Assembly: GCF_000768335.1 (NCBI RefSeq)
Contig: NZ_AVPT01000019.1
Span: forward strand, 1-48,788
Direction: 5' to 3'
Source: Lysobacter arseniciresistens ZS79
GTDB taxonomy: Bacteria > Pseudomonadota > Gammaproteobacteria > Xanthomonadales > Xanthomonadaceae
Length of the DNA: 48,788 bases
The position numbers and the translations under genes were made by a program. Positions 26,502 to 37,331 of this stretch are shown piece by piece; within the stretch, counting starts at the first letter, position 1; every line of letters begins with the position of its first letter. Below the pieces are notes generated by a model. That model saw only the letters and a list, made by a program, of their open reading frames with translations, did no database searches and was not told the DNA's origin.

Positions 26502-26722
26502 ATGCGCGCCGATGAGCCACCTCCGCGCCGACGCCGACGTCATGACCTCCGCCTGGATGGCGGCCGGGATGACCTCGCGCGCGCGCCGACGCCTGCCTTC
26601 ACTCCAGGCCGGGTAGCCGCTCGCACGCACGTCATCGCTGCGTGACATACGAAAGCCCAGCCTCTGCGCTGGGCTTTTGCGTTTTTCACGCCCGGCGTCC
26701 CTCCTTCCGAAGGATTCCCGAG
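26502..26722 (+). promoter_or_regulatory. Leader of the arginine operon, possible transcription attenuator
   Basis: Between the small exported protein and argF' the leader contains two short overlapping ORFs with clustered arginine codons. One at 26512-26616 (34 codons) holds Arg-Ala-Arg-Arg-Arg at codons 23-27; one at 26502-26645 (47 codons) holds five consecutive Arg codons at 26526-26540. Both precede a perfect terminator. Alternative pairings exist: 26591-26595 with 26605-26609 (5 bp), and 26606-26613 with 26656-26663 (7 of 8 pairs), the latter competing with the terminator stem. Neither ORF has a good ribosome site. The attenuator role is an inference. Confidence 0.35.
26652..26678 (+). 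terminator. Intrinsic terminator in the leader of the arg operon
   Basis: A perfect 10-bp stem (26652-26661 with 26668-26677), loop CTCTGC, is followed by TTTTGCGTTTTT. It lies 45 nt before the argF' ATG and 220 nt after the preceding gene's stop. Confidence 0.85.
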
Positions 26723-27739
26723 ATGACCTCCACCCCCCGTCACTTCCTCAACACCCAGGACTGGTCGCGCGCCGACCTCGACGCGCTGCTGGCACGGGCC
26801 GCCGGATTCAAGCGCGACAGGCTCGGCGACCAGCTGCGCGGAAAGTCGATCGCGCTGGTGTTCTTCAACCCGTCGATGCGCACGCGGACCAGCTTCGAGC
26901 TGGGCGCGTTCCAGCTTGGCGGCCACGCGGTGGTGCTGCAGCCGGGCAAGGACGCGTGGCCGATCGAGTTCGACCACGGCACGGTCATGGATGGCGAGGC
27001 CGAGGAGCACGTCGCCGAGGTCGCCCGGGTGCTCGGCCGCTACGCCGACCTGATCGGCGTGCGCGCGTTCCCGAAGTTCGTCGACTGGTCGGTCGACCGC
27101 GAGGACCGGGTGCTCAAGGCATTCGCGAAGTACTCGCCGGTGCCGGTGATCAACATGGAGACGATCACCCATCCCTGCCAGGAGCTGGCCCACGCGATGG
27201 CCCTGCAGGAGCACTTCGGCACCAGCGACCTGCGCGGCAGGAAGTTCGTGCTGACCTGGACCTACCACCCGAAGCCGCTCAACACCGCGGTCGCCAATTC
27301 CGCGCTGACGATCGCCACCCGGATGGGCATGGACGTGACCCTGCTGTGCCCGACGCCCGAGTACGTGCTCGATGAGCGTTACATGGGCTGGGCCGAGGCG
27401 AACGTCGCCGAATCCGGCGGTTCGCTGGCGGTCAGCCACGACATCGACAGCGCCTACGCCGGTGCCGACGTGGTCTACGCCAAGAGCTGGGGCGCACTGC
27501 CGTACTTCGGCAACTGGGCGCCGGAGAAGCCCATCCGCGACCGGTACAAGCACTTCATCGTCGACGAACGCAAGATGGCGCTGACCAACGACGGCGTCTT
27601 CAGCCACTGCCTGCCGCTGCGCCGCAACGTCAAGGCGACCGACGCGGTGATGGACTCGCCGCGCTGCATCGCCATCGACGAGGCGGAGAACCGCCTGCAC
27701 GTGCAGAAGGCCGTCATGGCCACGCTGGCCAACCGCTGA
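26723..27739 (+). CDS. argF': N-acetylornithine carbamoyltransferase
   Basis: This enzyme carbamoylates N-acetylornithine to N-acetylcitrulline, the variant arginine route of Xanthomonas. The 338 residues (X. campestris enzyme 339) show the carbamoyl-phosphate site, reading [14 protein letters not shown] instead of the STRTR of ornithine enzymes, [16 protein letters not shown], and [18 protein letters not shown]. The presence of a deacetylase three genes later that would act on the product supports the acetylated substrate. AAGGA lies about 8 nt before ATG 26723. It is the first gene of the arg operon. Confidence 0.95.
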   Translation: MTSTPRHFLNTQDWSRADLDALLARAAGFKRDRLGDQLRGKSIALVFFNPSMRTRTSFELGAFQLGGHAVVLQPGKDAWPIEFDHGTVMDGEAEEHVAEVARVLGRYADLIGVRAFPKFVDWSVDREDRVLKAFAKYSPVPVINMETITHPCQELAHAMALQEHFGTSDLRGRKFVLTWTYHPKPLNTAVANSALTIATRMGMDVTLLCPTPEYVLDERYMGWAEANVAESGGSLAVSHDIDSAYAGADVVYAKSWGALPYFGNWAPEKPIRDRYKHFIVDERKMALTNDGVFSHCLPLRRNVKATDAVMDSPRCIAIDEAENRLHVQKAVMATLANR

Positions 27740-27773
27740 TCCGCGCCCCGACACAAACATCAAGAACCCGACC

Positions 27774-28967
27774 ATGAGCAAAGACATCGTCCTCGCCTTT
27801 TCCGGCGGCCTCGACACCAGCTTCTGCGTGCCCTACCTGCAGGAGCGCGGCTGGGCCGTGCACACCGTGTTCGCCGACACCGGCGGCGTCGACGCGGAGG
27901 AGCGCGCCTTCATCGAGCAGCGCGCGGCGGAACTGGGCGTCGCCTCGCACGTCACCATCGACGGCGGCCCGGCCATCTGGGCCGGCTTCGTCAAGCCGTT
28001 CGTGTGGGCGGGCGAGGGCTACCAGGGCCAGTACCCGCTGCTGGTGTCGGACCGCTACCTGATCGTCGAGGCCGCGCTGAAGCGCTGCGCCGAACTCGGG
28101 ACGCGCGCGATCGCCCACGGCTGCACCGGCATGGGCAACGACCAGGTCCGCTTCGACCTGGCGGTGAAAGCACTGGGCGACTACGAAATCGTGGCGCCGA
28201 TCCGCGAGATCCAGAAGGAGCACACCGCGGTGCGCGCCTACGAGCAGGCCTACCTGGAGGAGCGTGGCTTCGGCGTGCGCGCCAAGCAGAAGGCCTACAC
28301 GATCAACGAGAACCTGCTCGGGCTGACCATGTCCGGCGGCGAAATCGACCGCTGGCAGGCGCCGGGCGAGGGCGCGGTGGGCTGGTGCAAGCCGCGCGCC
28401 GAATGGCCGGCGCAGCCGCTGCGGGTGCGTGTCGGCTTCGAGCGCGGCGAGGCGGTCACGCTGGACGGTGGGAAAGTCGCCGGGCACGAGCTGCTGGCGA
28501 AGCTCAACGGCCTGTTCGCGCAGTACGGCGTCGGCCGCGGGCTGTACACCGGCGACACCACGATCGGCCTGAAGGGGCGGATCATCTACGAAGCGCCGGG
28601 CCTGGCCGCGTTGCTCGTCGCCCACCGCGCGCTGGAGGAAGCGGTGTTGAGCAAGCAGCAGAATCGCTTCAAGCCCGAGGTCGCGCGCAAGTGGGTGGAA
28701 CTGGTGTACGAAGGCTTCTTCCACGACCCGTTGAAGACCGACCTGGAGGCCTTCCTCGCGTCCAGCCAGTCGACCGTCAATGGCGAAGTGGTGCTGGAAA
28801 CCCACGGAGGCATCGTCAACGCGGTGGCGGTCGAGTCGCCGCACATCCTCAACGCCAGCGGCGCGACCTACGCGCAGGCCGCGGACTGGGGCGTGGCCGA
28901 GGCCGAAGGCTTCATCAAGCTGTTCGGCATGAGCAGCACGCTGTGGGCCGAGGTCAACCGGAACTAG
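27774..28967 (+). CDS. argG: Argininosuccinate synthase
   Basis: It joins citrulline and aspartate with ATP. The 397 residues have the P-loop [15 protein letters not shown] (SGGxDTS), ADTGG, and the substrate region [15 protein letters not shown]. The second half shows [20 protein letters not shown], unlike the tight E. coli form but standard for this lineage. It follows argF' by 34 nt. Confidence 0.96.
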   Translation: MSKDIVLAFSGGLDTSFCVPYLQERGWAVHTVFADTGGVDAEERAFIEQRAAELGVASHVTIDGGPAIWAGFVKPFVWAGEGYQGQYPLLVSDRYLIVEAALKRCAELGTRAIAHGCTGMGNDQVRFDLAVKALGDYEIVAPIREIQKEHTAVRAYEQAYLEERGFGVRAKQKAYTINENLLGLTMSGGEIDRWQAPGEGAVGWCKPRAEWPAQPLRVRVGFERGEAVTLDGGKVAGHELLAKLNGLFAQYGVGRGLYTGDTTIGLKGRIIYEAPGLAALLVAHRALEEAVLSKQQNRFKPEVARKWVELVYEGFFHDPLKTDLEAFLASSQSTVNGEVVLETHGGIVNAVAVESPHILNASGATYAQAADWGVAEAEGFIKLFGMSSTLWAEVNRN

Positions 28968-28969
28968 CC

Positions 28970-30079
28970 ATGCTGCCCGACATCCTCCGCCACCTCGAAG
29001 CGCTCGTCGCTTTCGACACCCGCAACCCGCCGCGTCGGATCGGCACCGGCGGCATGTTCGACTACCTGCGCGCGCAGCTGCCGGGCTTCCGTATCGACGT
29101 CACCGACCACGGCGATGGTGCGGTGTCGATGCTGGCCGTGCGCGGCCGCCCGCGCCGGCTGTTCAACGTGCACCTCGATACAGTCCCGTCGTCGCCGGCG
29201 TGGAGCGGCGATCCGCATGTCCTGCGCGTCACCGGCGACCGTGCGATCGGCCTCGGTGCCTGCGACATCAAGGGCGCCGCGGCGGGGTTGCTGGCCGCGG
29301 CCACGCGCACGTCGGGCGACGCCGCGTTCCTGTTCAGCACCGACGAGGAGGCCAACGACGCGCGCTGCATCGCGACGTTCCTGAAGCGGAACGCGCCCGG
29401 CGGCGACCTCGGTTTTTCCGAAGCCATCATCGCCGAGCCGACCCGCTGCGAAGCGGTGCTCGCCCACCGCGGCATCAGCTCGGTGCTGATGCATTTCCGC
29501 GGCAGCGCCGGGCACGCTTCCGGCGCAAATGCGATGGAGGCCAGCGCGCTTCACCAGGCGATGCGCTGGGGTGACCGCGCGCTGGATCTGGTCGAGGCAG
29601 AGGCGCCCCAGCGCTTCGGCGGCCTGACCGGCCTGCGTTTCAACATCGGCCGGGTGGAGGGCGGGATCAAGGCGAACATGATCGCGCCGTCGGCCGAGCT
29701 GCGGTTCGGCTTCCGGCCGCTGCCGTCGATGTCGATCGATGCGCTGCATGCGCGCTTCGGCACGCTGGTGGAAGCCGGCGCGGTGGCGCGCTACGAGGAG
29801 ACCTTCCGCGGCCCGCCGCTGCCGGCCGGCGACGTTGCCGATGCCGAAGAGCGCCGGCTGCAGGCGCGCGACCTGGCCGAGGCGCTGGACCTGCCGATCG
29901 GCAATGCGGTCGACTTCTGGACCGAGGCTTCGCTGTTCTCGGATGCCGGGATGACCGCGCTGGTCTATGGCCCCGGCGACATCGCGCAGGCGCACACCGC
30001 CGACGAGTGGGTGGCGCTGGAGCAGTTGCAGCGGTACGGCGAGTCGGTCACCCGGATCCTCGATGGCGTTTCGATGTAG
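28970..30079 (+). CDS. argE': N-acetylcitrulline (acetylornithine-type) deacetylase
   Basis: M20-family zinc hydrolase. With an acetylornithine carbamoyltransferase upstream, its substrate should be N-acetylcitrulline, as shown for the X. campestris homologue. The 369 residues show LFNVHLDTVP (metal His and Asp), GACDIKGAAAG, FSTDEEAND (catalytic Glu pair), and the dimerisation domain beginning VLAHRGISSVLMHFRGSAGHAS. The ATG lies 2 nt after the argG stop. The TAG stop is inside the left arm of a REP-like hairpin. Confidence 0.93.
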   Translation: MLPDILRHLEALVAFDTRNPPRRIGTGGMFDYLRAQLPGFRIDVTDHGDGAVSMLAVRGRPRRLFNVHLDTVPSSPAWSGDPHVLRVTGDRAIGLGACDIKGAAAGLLAAATRTSGDAAFLFSTDEEANDARCIATFLKRNAPGGDLGFSEAIIAEPTRCEAVLAHRGISSVLMHFRGSAGHASGANAMEASALHQAMRWGDRALDLVEAEAPQRFGGLTGLRFNIGRVEGGIKANMIAPSAELRFGFRPLPSMSIDALHARFGTLVEAGAVARYEETFRGPPLPAGDVADAEERRLQARDLAEALDLPIGNAVDFWTEASLFSDAGMTALVYGPGDIAQAHTADEWVALEQLQRYGESVTRILDGVSM

Positions 30080-30149
30080 GAGCGACGTAAGTCGCGACCC
30101 GCCGAACGCTGGAGACGATGTACAGGTCGCGACTCACGTCGCTCCTACA
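30075..30149. repeat. REP-like inverted repeat between argE' and the NAGS/K gene
   Basis: Two 25-nt arms (30075-30099 and 30125-30149) are inverted copies of each other with one mismatch, which is a G-T wobble in RNA. The arm begins TGTAGGAGCGACGTAAGTCG, resembling the dispersed TAGGAGCGnC repeats of Xanthomonadaceae and Pseudomonas. The left arm supplies the argE' stop codon. As RNA it forms a very stable hairpin inside the operon. Confidence 0.85.
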
Positions 30150-30169
30150 GGAAACCACCCACCAAGCCG

Positions 30170-31543
30170 ATGACCATTCCCCCCACCATCCACGACCTCC
30201 AGACGCGCCAGACCATCGTCCGCCTGCTGTCCAGCATGGCCAGCGCGAAGGAGATCAGCCAGTACCTCAAGCGTTTCTCGCAGCTGGACGCGGCGCGCTT
30301 CGCCGTGGTCAAGGTCGGCGGCGCGGTGCTGCGTGACGACCTCGACGCGCTGACCTCGTCGCTGGCGTTCCTGCAGGACGTCGGCCTGACCCCCATCGTC
30401 GTGCACGGCGCCGGTCCGCAACTGGACGCCGAGTTGTCCGCCGCCGGCATCGAGAAGCGCACGGTCGACGGCCTGCGGGTCACCTCGCCGGAGGCGCTGG
30501 CGATCGTCCGGCGTGTGTTCCACGCGCAGAACCTGCGGCTGGTCGAGGCGCTGCAGCGCAACGATGCGCGCGCGACCTCGATCGTCTCGGGCGTGTTCGA
30601 GGCCGAATACCTCGACCGCGAGGCGCTCGGCCTGGTCGGGCAGGTCAGCCGGGTCGAACTGGCGCCGATCCAGGCCAGCCTGCAGGCCGGGTCGATCCCG
30701 GTGATCGCCAGCCTCGGCGAGACCGCCGGCGGGCAGATTCTCAACATCAACGCCGACTTCGCCGCCAACGAGCTGGTGCAGGTGCTGCAGCCCTACAAGA
30801 TCGTATTCCTGACCGGCACCGGCGGCCTGCTCGACGAACAGGGCAGGGTGATCGACTCGATCAACCTGTCGACCGAGTACGAACACCTGCTGGCGCAGCC
30901 GTGGGTGCATGGCGGCATGCGGGTGAAGGTCGAGCAGATCAAGCGCCTGCTCGACCGTCTGCCGCTGTCGTCGTCGGTGTCGATTACCCGGCCGGCCGAG
31001 CTGGCCAAGGAACTGTTCACCCACAAGGGGTCCGGCACGCTGGTGCGGCGCGGCGAGCGCGTTCTGCAGGCCGACCGCTGGGAGGCGCTGGACCTGCCGC
31101 GGCTGCGCGGGCTGGTCGAGTCGGCGTTCGGCCGGCGACTGGCGCCCGGCTACTTCGATCGCACCCGGCTGCGCCGCGCCTACGTGAGCGAGAACTACCG
31201 CGCCGCGGTGATCCTCGTCGACGGCCACGGGGGCGATAAGGGCGAGACCTATCTCGACAAGTTCGCCGTGCTCGACGAGGCGCAGGGCGAAGGCCTCGGC
31301 CGCGCGGTCTGGCAGGTGATGCGCGAGCAGAACCCGCGGGTGTTCTGGCGCTCGCGCCACGGCAATCCGGTCAATGCGTTCTACTACACCGAGGCCGATG
31401 GCCACGTCAGACAGGAGCAATGGAACGTGTTCTGGTACGGGATGGACGGATTCGACGCGATCGCCGGCTGCGTCGCGCACTGCCGGGAGCGGCCGGCGAC
31501 CCTGCTCGCACCGCTGGACGCCGCCGCCGGGGTGCAGCCGTGA
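30170..31543 (+). CDS. argB: Bifunctional N-acetylglutamate synthase/kinase
   Basis: The fusion makes N-acetylglutamate and phosphorylates it, the first two steps to arginine. Of 457 residues, about 1-300 are the amino-acid kinase domain ([52 protein letters not shown]) and about 310-450 a GNAT-type domain ([56 protein letters not shown]). This is the vertebrate-like NAGS/K of Xanthomonas (XcNAGS-K). It is separated from argE' by the REP-like hairpin and its TGA overlaps the next GTG. Confidence 0.95.
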   Translation: MTIPPTIHDLQTRQTIVRLLSSMASAKEISQYLKRFSQLDAARFAVVKVGGAVLRDDLDALTSSLAFLQDVGLTPIVVHGAGPQLDAELSAAGIEKRTVDGLRVTSPEALAIVRRVFHAQNLRLVEALQRNDARATSIVSGVFEAEYLDREALGLVGQVSRVELAPIQASLQAGSIPVIASLGETAGGQILNINADFAANELVQVLQPYKIVFLTGTGGLLDEQGRVIDSINLSTEYEHLLAQPWVHGGMRVKVEQIKRLLDRLPLSSSVSITRPAELAKELFTHKGSGTLVRRGERVLQADRWEALDLPRLRGLVESAFGRRLAPGYFDRTRLRRAYVSENYRAAVILVDGHGGDKGETYLDKFAVLDEAQGEGLGRAVWQVMREQNPRVFWRSRHGNPVNAFYYTEADGHVRQEQWNVFWYGMDGFDAIAGCVAHCRERPATLLAPLDAAAGVQP

Positions 31544-32151
31544 ACGACGCATGGACCACGGTGCCGACCCTGGTGGGCCGCCACGTGCGGCTGGAGCCGC
31601 TCGGCATGCAGCACGTCGACGGCCTGCGCGCCGCCACCGACGAGGCGCTCGCGACGTGCTGGTACACCCACGTGCCTGCGCCGGACGACATGGCGGGCCA
31701 CGTCGAGGCGGCACTGCGCAAGCAGGCCGGGGGCGAATCGATGGCATTCGTGGTGCTCGATGCCGACGGCGTCCCCTGCGGCAGCACGCGTTTCTACGAC
31801 ATGGATCCGGCCGTCCCGCGGCTGCAGATCGGCTACACCTGGTACGCCCGCCGCGTGCAGCGCACGGCGGTCAATACCGAGTCCAAGCGCCTGCTGCTCG
31901 GCCACGCCTTCGAGACGCTCGGCTGCGCCGCGGTCGGCTTCCAGACCAGCTGGTTCAACCACGCCTCGCGCAATGCGATCGAGCGACTCGGGGCGAAGCG
32001 CGACGGGGTGATCCGCAACCACCGGCGCCACGCCGACGGCAGCCTGCGCGACACCGTGACGTACTCGATCATCGACGGCGAATGGCCTGCGGTGCGGTGT
32101 CATCTGGAGGCAAAGCTCGCCGGACATGACCGTGGCGGGGTGACGTCATGA
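31540..32151 (+). CDS. GNAT-family N-acetyltransferase inside the arg operon
   Basis: The 203-residue protein is of the RimJ/RimL type: [18 protein letters not shown] at the N-terminus, then [20 protein letters not shown], the beta-strand [29 protein letters not shown] (acetyl-CoA region), and the Asn-containing [27 protein letters not shown] start overlapping the NAGS/K stop by 4 nt, and its own TGA overlaps the argC ATG, so it is firmly embedded. It is not one of the classical arginine enzymes; a back-up acetylator or protein modifier is possible. Confidence 0.85.
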   Translation: MNDAWTTVPTLVGRHVRLEPLGMQHVDGLRAATDEALATCWYTHVPAPDDMAGHVEAALRKQAGGESMAFVVLDADGVPCGSTRFYDMDPAVPRLQIGYTWYARRVQRTAVNTESKRLLLGHAFETLGCAAVGFQTSWFNHASRNAIERLGAKRDGVIRNHRRHADGSLRDTVTYSIIDGEWPAVRCHLEAKLAGHDRGGVTS

Positions 32152-33098
32152 ACGATCCGGTATCCCTCGGCATCGTCGGTGCGCGCGGACATGTCGGCGC
32201 CGAGCTGATCCGGCTGGTTGCCGCACACCCGCGGTTCGAGCTGGCGTTCGTCTCCTCGCGTGCGCTCGACGGCCAGCGCGTCGCCGACCACAACCCCGAC
32301 TACCGCGGCGAATTGCGTTACACCTCGCCGGGCTACGACGAGCTGCCGCGGCTGGGCGCCGACGCGGTGGTGCTGGCGCTGCCCAACGGCAAGGCCGCGC
32401 GCTGCGTGGAAGCCTTCGACAACGCCGGTTCCGACGCGCTGCTGATCGACCTGTCGGCCGACTACCGGTTCGATCCCGGCTGGTACTACGGCCTGCCGGA
32501 ACTGACCCGGGAGGCCCATCCGGGCCAGCGCCGGATCAGCAACCCCGGCTGCTACGCCACCGCGATGCAGCTTGCGCTCGCGCCGATGCTCGATGTGCTC
32601 GACGGTCCGGTGCAGTGCTTCGGCGTGTCCGGCCATTCGGGCGCGGGCACCACGCCGTCCGACCGCAACGACCCCGACAAACTGCGCGACAACCTGATGC
32701 CGTACGCGCTGACCGGCCACGTGCACGAGCGCGAGGTGTCCGCCCGGCTGGGCCACCCGGTCGAGTTCATGCCGCACGTCGCGCCGCATTTCCGCGGCAT
32801 CACGGTGACGGCCAACCTGCACCTGTCGCGGCCTTTCACGCGCGACGCGGTGGTCGAGCGCTACCGCCAGCGCTACGCCGACGAACCGCTGGTGCAGGTG
32901 GTCGACGAGGCGCCGTGGGTGAGCGCGATCGCGGGCCGGCACCACGTCGAGATCGGCGGCTTCACCCTGTCGGCCGACGGCCGGCGGCTGGTCGTCGTCG
33001 CCACCGAGGACAACCTGCTGAAGGGCGCGGCGACGCAGGCGCTGCAGAACCTCAACCTGGCGTTCGGGCTGCCCGAACTGACCGGCATCCCGCTCTGA
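32148..33098 (+). CDS. argC: N-acetyl-gamma-glutamyl-phosphate reductase
   Basis: NADPH reduces acetylglutamyl phosphate to the semialdehyde. The 316 residues contain the Rossmann start [18 protein letters not shown], the active-site cysteine in [22 protein letters not shown] and HVAPHFRGI. It overlaps the upstream GNAT gene by 4 nt. The aminotransferase ArgD is not in the window and must be elsewhere. Confidence 0.96.
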   Translation: MNDPVSLGIVGARGHVGAELIRLVAAHPRFELAFVSSRALDGQRVADHNPDYRGELRYTSPGYDELPRLGADAVVLALPNGKAARCVEAFDNAGSDALLIDLSADYRFDPGWYYGLPELTREAHPGQRRISNPGCYATAMQLALAPMLDVLDGPVQCFGVSGHSGAGTTPSDRNDPDKLRDNLMPYALTGHVHEREVSARLGHPVEFMPHVAPHFRGITVTANLHLSRPFTRDAVVERYRQRYADEPLVQVVDEAPWVSAIAGRHHVEIGGFTLSADGRRLVVVATEDNLLKGAATQALQNLNLAFGLPELTGIPL

Positions 33099-33120
33099 CG
33101 CATCAGCGACGGACCCCATC

Positions 33121-34413
33121 ATGACCGACCTCCTCTGGCAGAAGCCCGGCGTCCGCGTCGACCAACGCATCCAGCAGTTCTGCGCGGGCGACGACGTCAT
33201 CCTCGACCGCGAGTTCTTCCTGTTCGACATCCGCGCCAGCGCCGCGCACGCGGAAGGGCTGCAGCGCATCGGCATCCTCTCGACCGACGAGCTTGCCGCG
33301 ATCCGGCGCGAACTCGACGTGCTGGCCGACGACTTCCGCGCCGGTACTTTTGTCCTCGACGACCGATACGAGGACGGCCACTCGGCGATCGAGGCGCGCC
33401 TGGTCGAACGCCTCGGCGACACCGGCCGGCGCATCCACACCGGCCGCAGTCGCAACGACCAGGTGCTGGTCGCGACCCGGTTGTGGTTGAAGGACCGGCT
33501 GGCGACGCTGCAGTCGCTGTGCGGGGAGGTCGCCGGCGTCGCGCTGGAACGCGCGCAGGCCGAACGCGACATGCCGCTGCCCGGTTACACCCACCTGCAG
33601 CGCGCCGTGGTGTCGTCGCTGGGCATGTGGTGGGCGGCGTGGGCGGAGGGCTTCGTCGACAACGCCATGCGCGCGCGCGACACCCTGGCCTGGGTCGACG
33701 CCAACCCGCTCGGCAGCGCCGCCGGCTACGGCGTCAACCTGCCGCTGGATCGCGACCACACCACCGCCGCGCTGGGCTTCGGCCGGCTGCAGGTCGCCGC
33801 CACCTACGCACAGCTGTCGCGGGGAAAGTTCGAGCTGGCGGCGATCGAGGCGCTGTCGAGTGCGGTCCTGGACCTGCGCCGCCTGGCCTGGGACCTGAGC
33901 CTGTTCACCAGCGCCGAGTTCGGCTTCGTCGCGCTGCCGTCGCAGTACACCACCGGCAGCTCGATCATGCCGAACAAGCGCAACCCGGACGTCATCGAGC
34001 TGATGCGTGCCAGCTACGCCAGCGTCGCCGCGGGCAGGGCAGAGGTGGAGCACCTGCTGTCGCTGCCGTCGGGCTACCACCGCGACCTGCAGTTCTCCAA
34101 GGGCGCGATCTTCCACGCCTTCGGTCGCGGGCTCGGGGCGCTCGGCCTGCTGCCCGACCTGCTGCGCAACCTGGAGTGGAAGCCCGACGCGATGCGCGCC
34201 GCACTGGACCCGTCGATGTACGCGACCGACCTCGCCGTCGACCTCGCGCGCGAGGGCAAGCCGTTCCGCGACGCATACCGCGAGGCGGCGGATCCCGCAC
34301 GCTGGAGCGGGGGTGATCCCGCGGCGAGCCTGACGGCGCGCGTGTCGCCCGGAGCGGCGGGTGATCTGCGCCTGGACGTACTGCGCGAACGACTTTCTGC
34401 TTTGATCGACTGA
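33121..34413 (+). CDS. argH: Argininosuccinate lyase
   Basis: It splits argininosuccinate to arginine and fumarate. The 430 residues carry [22 protein letters not shown], and the superfamily signature [13 protein letters not shown]. Length is somewhat below the E. coli enzyme (457). ATG 33121, 22 nt after argC. It ends the arg operon; proB follows after a 375-bp gap. Confidence 0.96.
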   Translation: MTDLLWQKPGVRVDQRIQQFCAGDDVILDREFFLFDIRASAAHAEGLQRIGILSTDELAAIRRELDVLADDFRAGTFVLDDRYEDGHSAIEARLVERLGDTGRRIHTGRSRNDQVLVATRLWLKDRLATLQSLCGEVAGVALERAQAERDMPLPGYTHLQRAVVSSLGMWWAAWAEGFVDNAMRARDTLAWVDANPLGSAAGYGVNLPLDRDHTTAALGFGRLQVAATYAQLSRGKFELAAIEALSSAVLDLRRLAWDLSLFTSAEFGFVALPSQYTTGSSIMPNKRNPDVIELMRASYASVAAGRAEVEHLLSLPSGYHRDLQFSKGAIFHAFGRGLGALGLLPDLLRNLEWKPDAMRAALDPSMYATDLAVDLAREGKPFRDAYREAADPARWSGGDPAASLTARVSPGAAGDLRLDVLRERLSALID

Positions 34414-34788
34414 TGCGGGTACAGCCGCAACCAACCCGCTGCTGAACCCGTCGCTGGCCTGCAAGCCCTGCAATTGCTAGACTTCCACGCTTTCGAGTAC
34501 AGCTTCCGGCGTTGGTGAACGTAACGCCGCTGCCTCGCGCGTAGGTCGGGCCCCGCTATCGATTCCCGCTTCCCGGGAAGCCCATTGGTCGCTCCGCGAC
34601 CGGACCTGCGCCACCGCGAATCACCGCCGCCCTGTGCCGGTGCATCGCAACGTCCGGGGCAATCCATCCAGCATCGCCGGGCACTCTGGCGCGTATCGCG
34701 CGCACGTCCACGCCGGTCGGCTGTTCTCCTCAAGTCGCCATGCCACGGGCATGCGCGTCGCTGCGTCCACAGGAGGACCACCAGGCCG
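34414..34788. other. Gap between argH and proB with palindromes
   Basis: These 375 bp hold no credible gene. Visible are a perfect 14-nt palindrome at 34568-34581 (GCTTCCCGGGAAGC) and a small hairpin GGTCG-N5-CGACC at 34587-34601. AGGAGG at 34771-34776 is the proB ribosome site. A promoter for proBA is expected here but I find no clear -35/-10 pair; no T-rich terminator for argH is seen. Confidence 0.45.
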
Positions 34789-35973
34789 ATGATCGACACG
34801 CTCCCCGCAAAAACCTTTCCCGAACAACCGCTGCCACGCTGGCAGCGCGCCGTGCTCAAGGTCGGCAGCAGCCTGCTGACCGACGGCAAGGGCGGCCTCG
34901 GCAAGCGCAACGCCGCGGCCCTGGCCAACCTCATCGCGCGCTTCCGCGACCAGGGTCGGGAGGTGCTGCTGGTGTCGTCGGGTGCGGTCGCAGCGGGGCG
35001 CGGGTTGATGCTGAGCAACGGCGTCGGCCTCGCCCAGCGGCAGGCGCTCGCGGCGGTCGGCCAGACCCCGATGCTGGCGCTGTGGCAGGGACTGGTGGAG
35101 CAGCCGGTTGCGCAGGTACTGCTCAGCCACGACGACCTGCGCAACCGCCGTCGCTACCTCAACGCCCGCGCGACGCTGCGTGAGCTGCTGCGCATCGGTG
35201 CGCTGCCGATCGTCAACGAGAACGACACCGTCGCCATCGACGAACTCAAGCTCGGTGACAACGACAACCTCGCCGCGGTCGTCGCCACCCTGGTCGAGGC
35301 CGACGTGCTGCTGATCGCCACCGACACCGCGGGCCTCTACACCGGCCACCCGGTGCGCGACCCCGATGCGCGGCCGATGCCGCGGGTCGACGAAATCACC
35401 CCCGAGGTGATGCTGATGGCGCAGGGCGGCGCCGGCTCGCTCGGCACCGGAGGCATGTACACCAAGCTGGAGGCCGCCACCAAGACCGCTGCCGCCGGCA
35501 TCGACACCGCGCTGTTCTGCGGCCACGACGCGGACACCATCGCCGCCCTGGCCGAAGACCGCCTGCGCGGCACCTTCATCCCCGCGCATGGTGACCGCCT
35601 GGTCGCGCGCAAGCTCTGGCTGCGCCACACGCCGCCCAGCGGCGGTGCGATCCGCGTCGACGCGGGCGCCGCCGAGGCGCTGGCCGGGCAGGGGGCGTCG
35701 CTGCTGCCGGGCGGCATCGTCTCGGTCGAAGGCGACTTCTGCCGCGACGCGATGGTCGACGTGCTGCCCGAGCACGGCCACCGCCGCCTCGCCCGCGGGC
35801 TGGTGCAGTACGACTCGGCCCATCTGGAACGCATCGCCGGCTGCCACAGCCGCGAGATCGAGTCGGTGCTCGGCTTCCACAACGGAGAATCGGTGATCCG
35901 TCGCGACGACCTCGTCCTGCTGACGCCCGCCGCTGCCGCCCCGTCCCCCGAACTGCTCACGGAGACCCTCTGA
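34789..35973 (+). CDS. proB: Glutamate 5-kinase
   Basis: First step of proline synthesis. The 394 residues have the amino-acid kinase domain ([52 protein letters not shown]) and a C-terminal PUA domain (about 290-380, [23 protein letters not shown]). ATG 34789 with AGGAGG 12 nt upstream; the frame is open to 34585 but that part is inside the gap. TGA overlaps the proA ATG. Confidence 0.96.
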   Translation: MIDTLPAKTFPEQPLPRWQRAVLKVGSSLLTDGKGGLGKRNAAALANLIARFRDQGREVLLVSSGAVAAGRGLMLSNGVGLAQRQALAAVGQTPMLALWQGLVEQPVAQVLLSHDDLRNRRRYLNARATLRELLRIGALPIVNENDTVAIDELKLGDNDNLAAVVATLVEADVLLIATDTAGLYTGHPVRDPDARPMPRVDEITPEVMLMAQGGAGSLGTGGMYTKLEAATKTAAAGIDTALFCGHDADTIAALAEDRLRGTFIPAHGDRLVARKLWLRHTPPSGGAIRVDAGAAEALAGQGASLLPGGIVSVEGDFCRDAMVDVLPEHGHRRLARGLVQYDSAHLERIAGCHSREIESVLGFHNGESVIRRDDLVLLTPAAAAPSPELLTETL

Positions 35974-37283
35974 TGACCACCCACAGCAGCGGCTATGTCC
36001 GCGACCTCGCTACCCGCGCGCGCGCCGCGTCCCTCGCCATTGCAGGCCTTGACGATGCCGGCCGCGCCGCGCTGCTGTCGGCCATGGCCGATGCGGTCGA
36101 CGCCGGCCGCGCCGGCATCCTCGAAGCCAACGCCGCGGACATGGAGCGCGCCCACGCCAACGGCACCACCGGGGCGATGCTCGACCGGTTGAAGCTCGAT
36201 GACGCCCGTATCGACGGCATCGTCGCCGCGATCCGCGAGGTTGCCGCATTGCCCGACCCGGTCGGACAGGTCACGCGCCGCGACACCCGCCCCAACGGGC
36301 TGGTGGTGGAGAAGGTGCGGATCCCGCTCGGGCTCGTCGCGATGATCTACGAGGCCCGCCCCAACGTGACCGCTGACGCCGCCGCGCTGTGCCTGCGCGC
36401 CGGCAACGCGGTGCTGCTGCGCGGTGGTTCGGAGGCGCGCGAGAGCAACATCGCGATCGCCCGCTGCCTGCACCGCGCGCTGGCCGCCCATGGCCTGCCG
36501 GCCGAAGCGGTGGCGCTGGTCGAGGACACCGCGCGCGAGCACGTCCTGGAGCTGCTGCAGCTGAGCGACCTGGTCGATCTGGCGATCCCGCGGGGTGGCG
36601 AACGGCTGATCCGCTTCGTCGCCGAGAACGCGCGGGTGCCGGTGATCAAGCACTACAAGGGCGTCTGCCACCTCTACGTTGACCGTGCGGCCGACCCCGC
36701 GCTGGCGTTGAAACTCGCGATCGACGGCAAGCTGTCACGCCCGGGCGTATGCAACTCGCTGGAGACGATGCTGGTGCATGCCGACATCGCCGAGGGGTGG
36801 TTGCCGAACGCGCTGGCCGAAATGCAGGCGCGCGGCGCCGAAATCCGCGGTTGCGAGCGCACCCGGGCGCTGTTCCCCGGCGCCAGCGCCGCGACCGAGG
36901 ACGACTACGCCGCCGAGTTCCTGTCGCCGATCCTCGCGGTGCGCGTGGTCGCCTCGATCGACGAGGCGATCGCCCATATCCATCGCCACACCTCGGACCA
37001 CACCGAGGTGATCTGCAGCAGCGACAGCGCGGCGTGCGACCGCTTCGTCCGCGCGATCCGCAGCTCGGCGGTGGTGGTCAACGCGTCCTCGCGCTTCAAC
37101 GACGGCGGCGAACTGGGGTTGGGCGCGGAGATCGGCATTTCGACCACGCGCCTGCACGCCTACGGCCCGATGGGGCTGGAGTCGCTGACGATCGAGCGCT
37201 ACGTGGTGCGCGGCGATGGCCAGGTGCGGCATGCCGACGTGCCTAAGGTGGAAGCCGCGAGCGCGGAGGTTGCCGTCGCCTGA
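35973..37283 (+). CDS. proA: Glutamate-5-semialdehyde dehydrogenase (gamma-glutamyl phosphate reductase)
   Basis: Second step of proline synthesis. The 436 residues show [44 protein letters not shown] with the catalytic cysteine, and the C-terminal [10 protein letters not shown]. It is a little longer than the E. coli enzyme (417). ATGA overlap with proB indicates coupling. A proC gene is not in the window. Confidence 0.96.
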   Translation: MTTHSSGYVRDLATRARAASLAIAGLDDAGRAALLSAMADAVDAGRAGILEANAADMERAHANGTTGAMLDRLKLDDARIDGIVAAIREVAALPDPVGQVTRRDTRPNGLVVEKVRIPLGLVAMIYEARPNVTADAAALCLRAGNAVLLRGGSEARESNIAIARCLHRALAAHGLPAEAVALVEDTAREHVLELLQLSDLVDLAIPRGGERLIRFVAENARVPVIKHYKGVCHLYVDRAADPALALKLAIDGKLSRPGVCNSLETMLVHADIAEGWLPNALAEMQARGAEIRGCERTRALFPGASAATEDDYAAEFLSPILAVRVVASIDEAIAHIHRHTSDHTEVICSSDSAACDRFVRAIRSSAVVVNASSRFNDGGELGLGAEIGISTTRLHAYGPMGLESLTIERYVVRGDGQVRHADVPKVEAASAEVAVA

Positions 37284-37294
37284 GCAGGGCCGGC

Positions 37295-37314
37295 GCCGCC
37301 CGCGCGAGGGCGGC
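37295..37314. terminator. GC-rich hairpin between convergent proA and pgaD
   Basis: A perfect 7-bp stem (37295-37301 with 37308-37314), loop GCGCGA, lies between the convergent stops. There is no T run, so termination would be inefficient or Rho-assisted. Confidence 0.4.
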
Positions 37315-37331
37315 CGGAACCGCCGCCGGCC

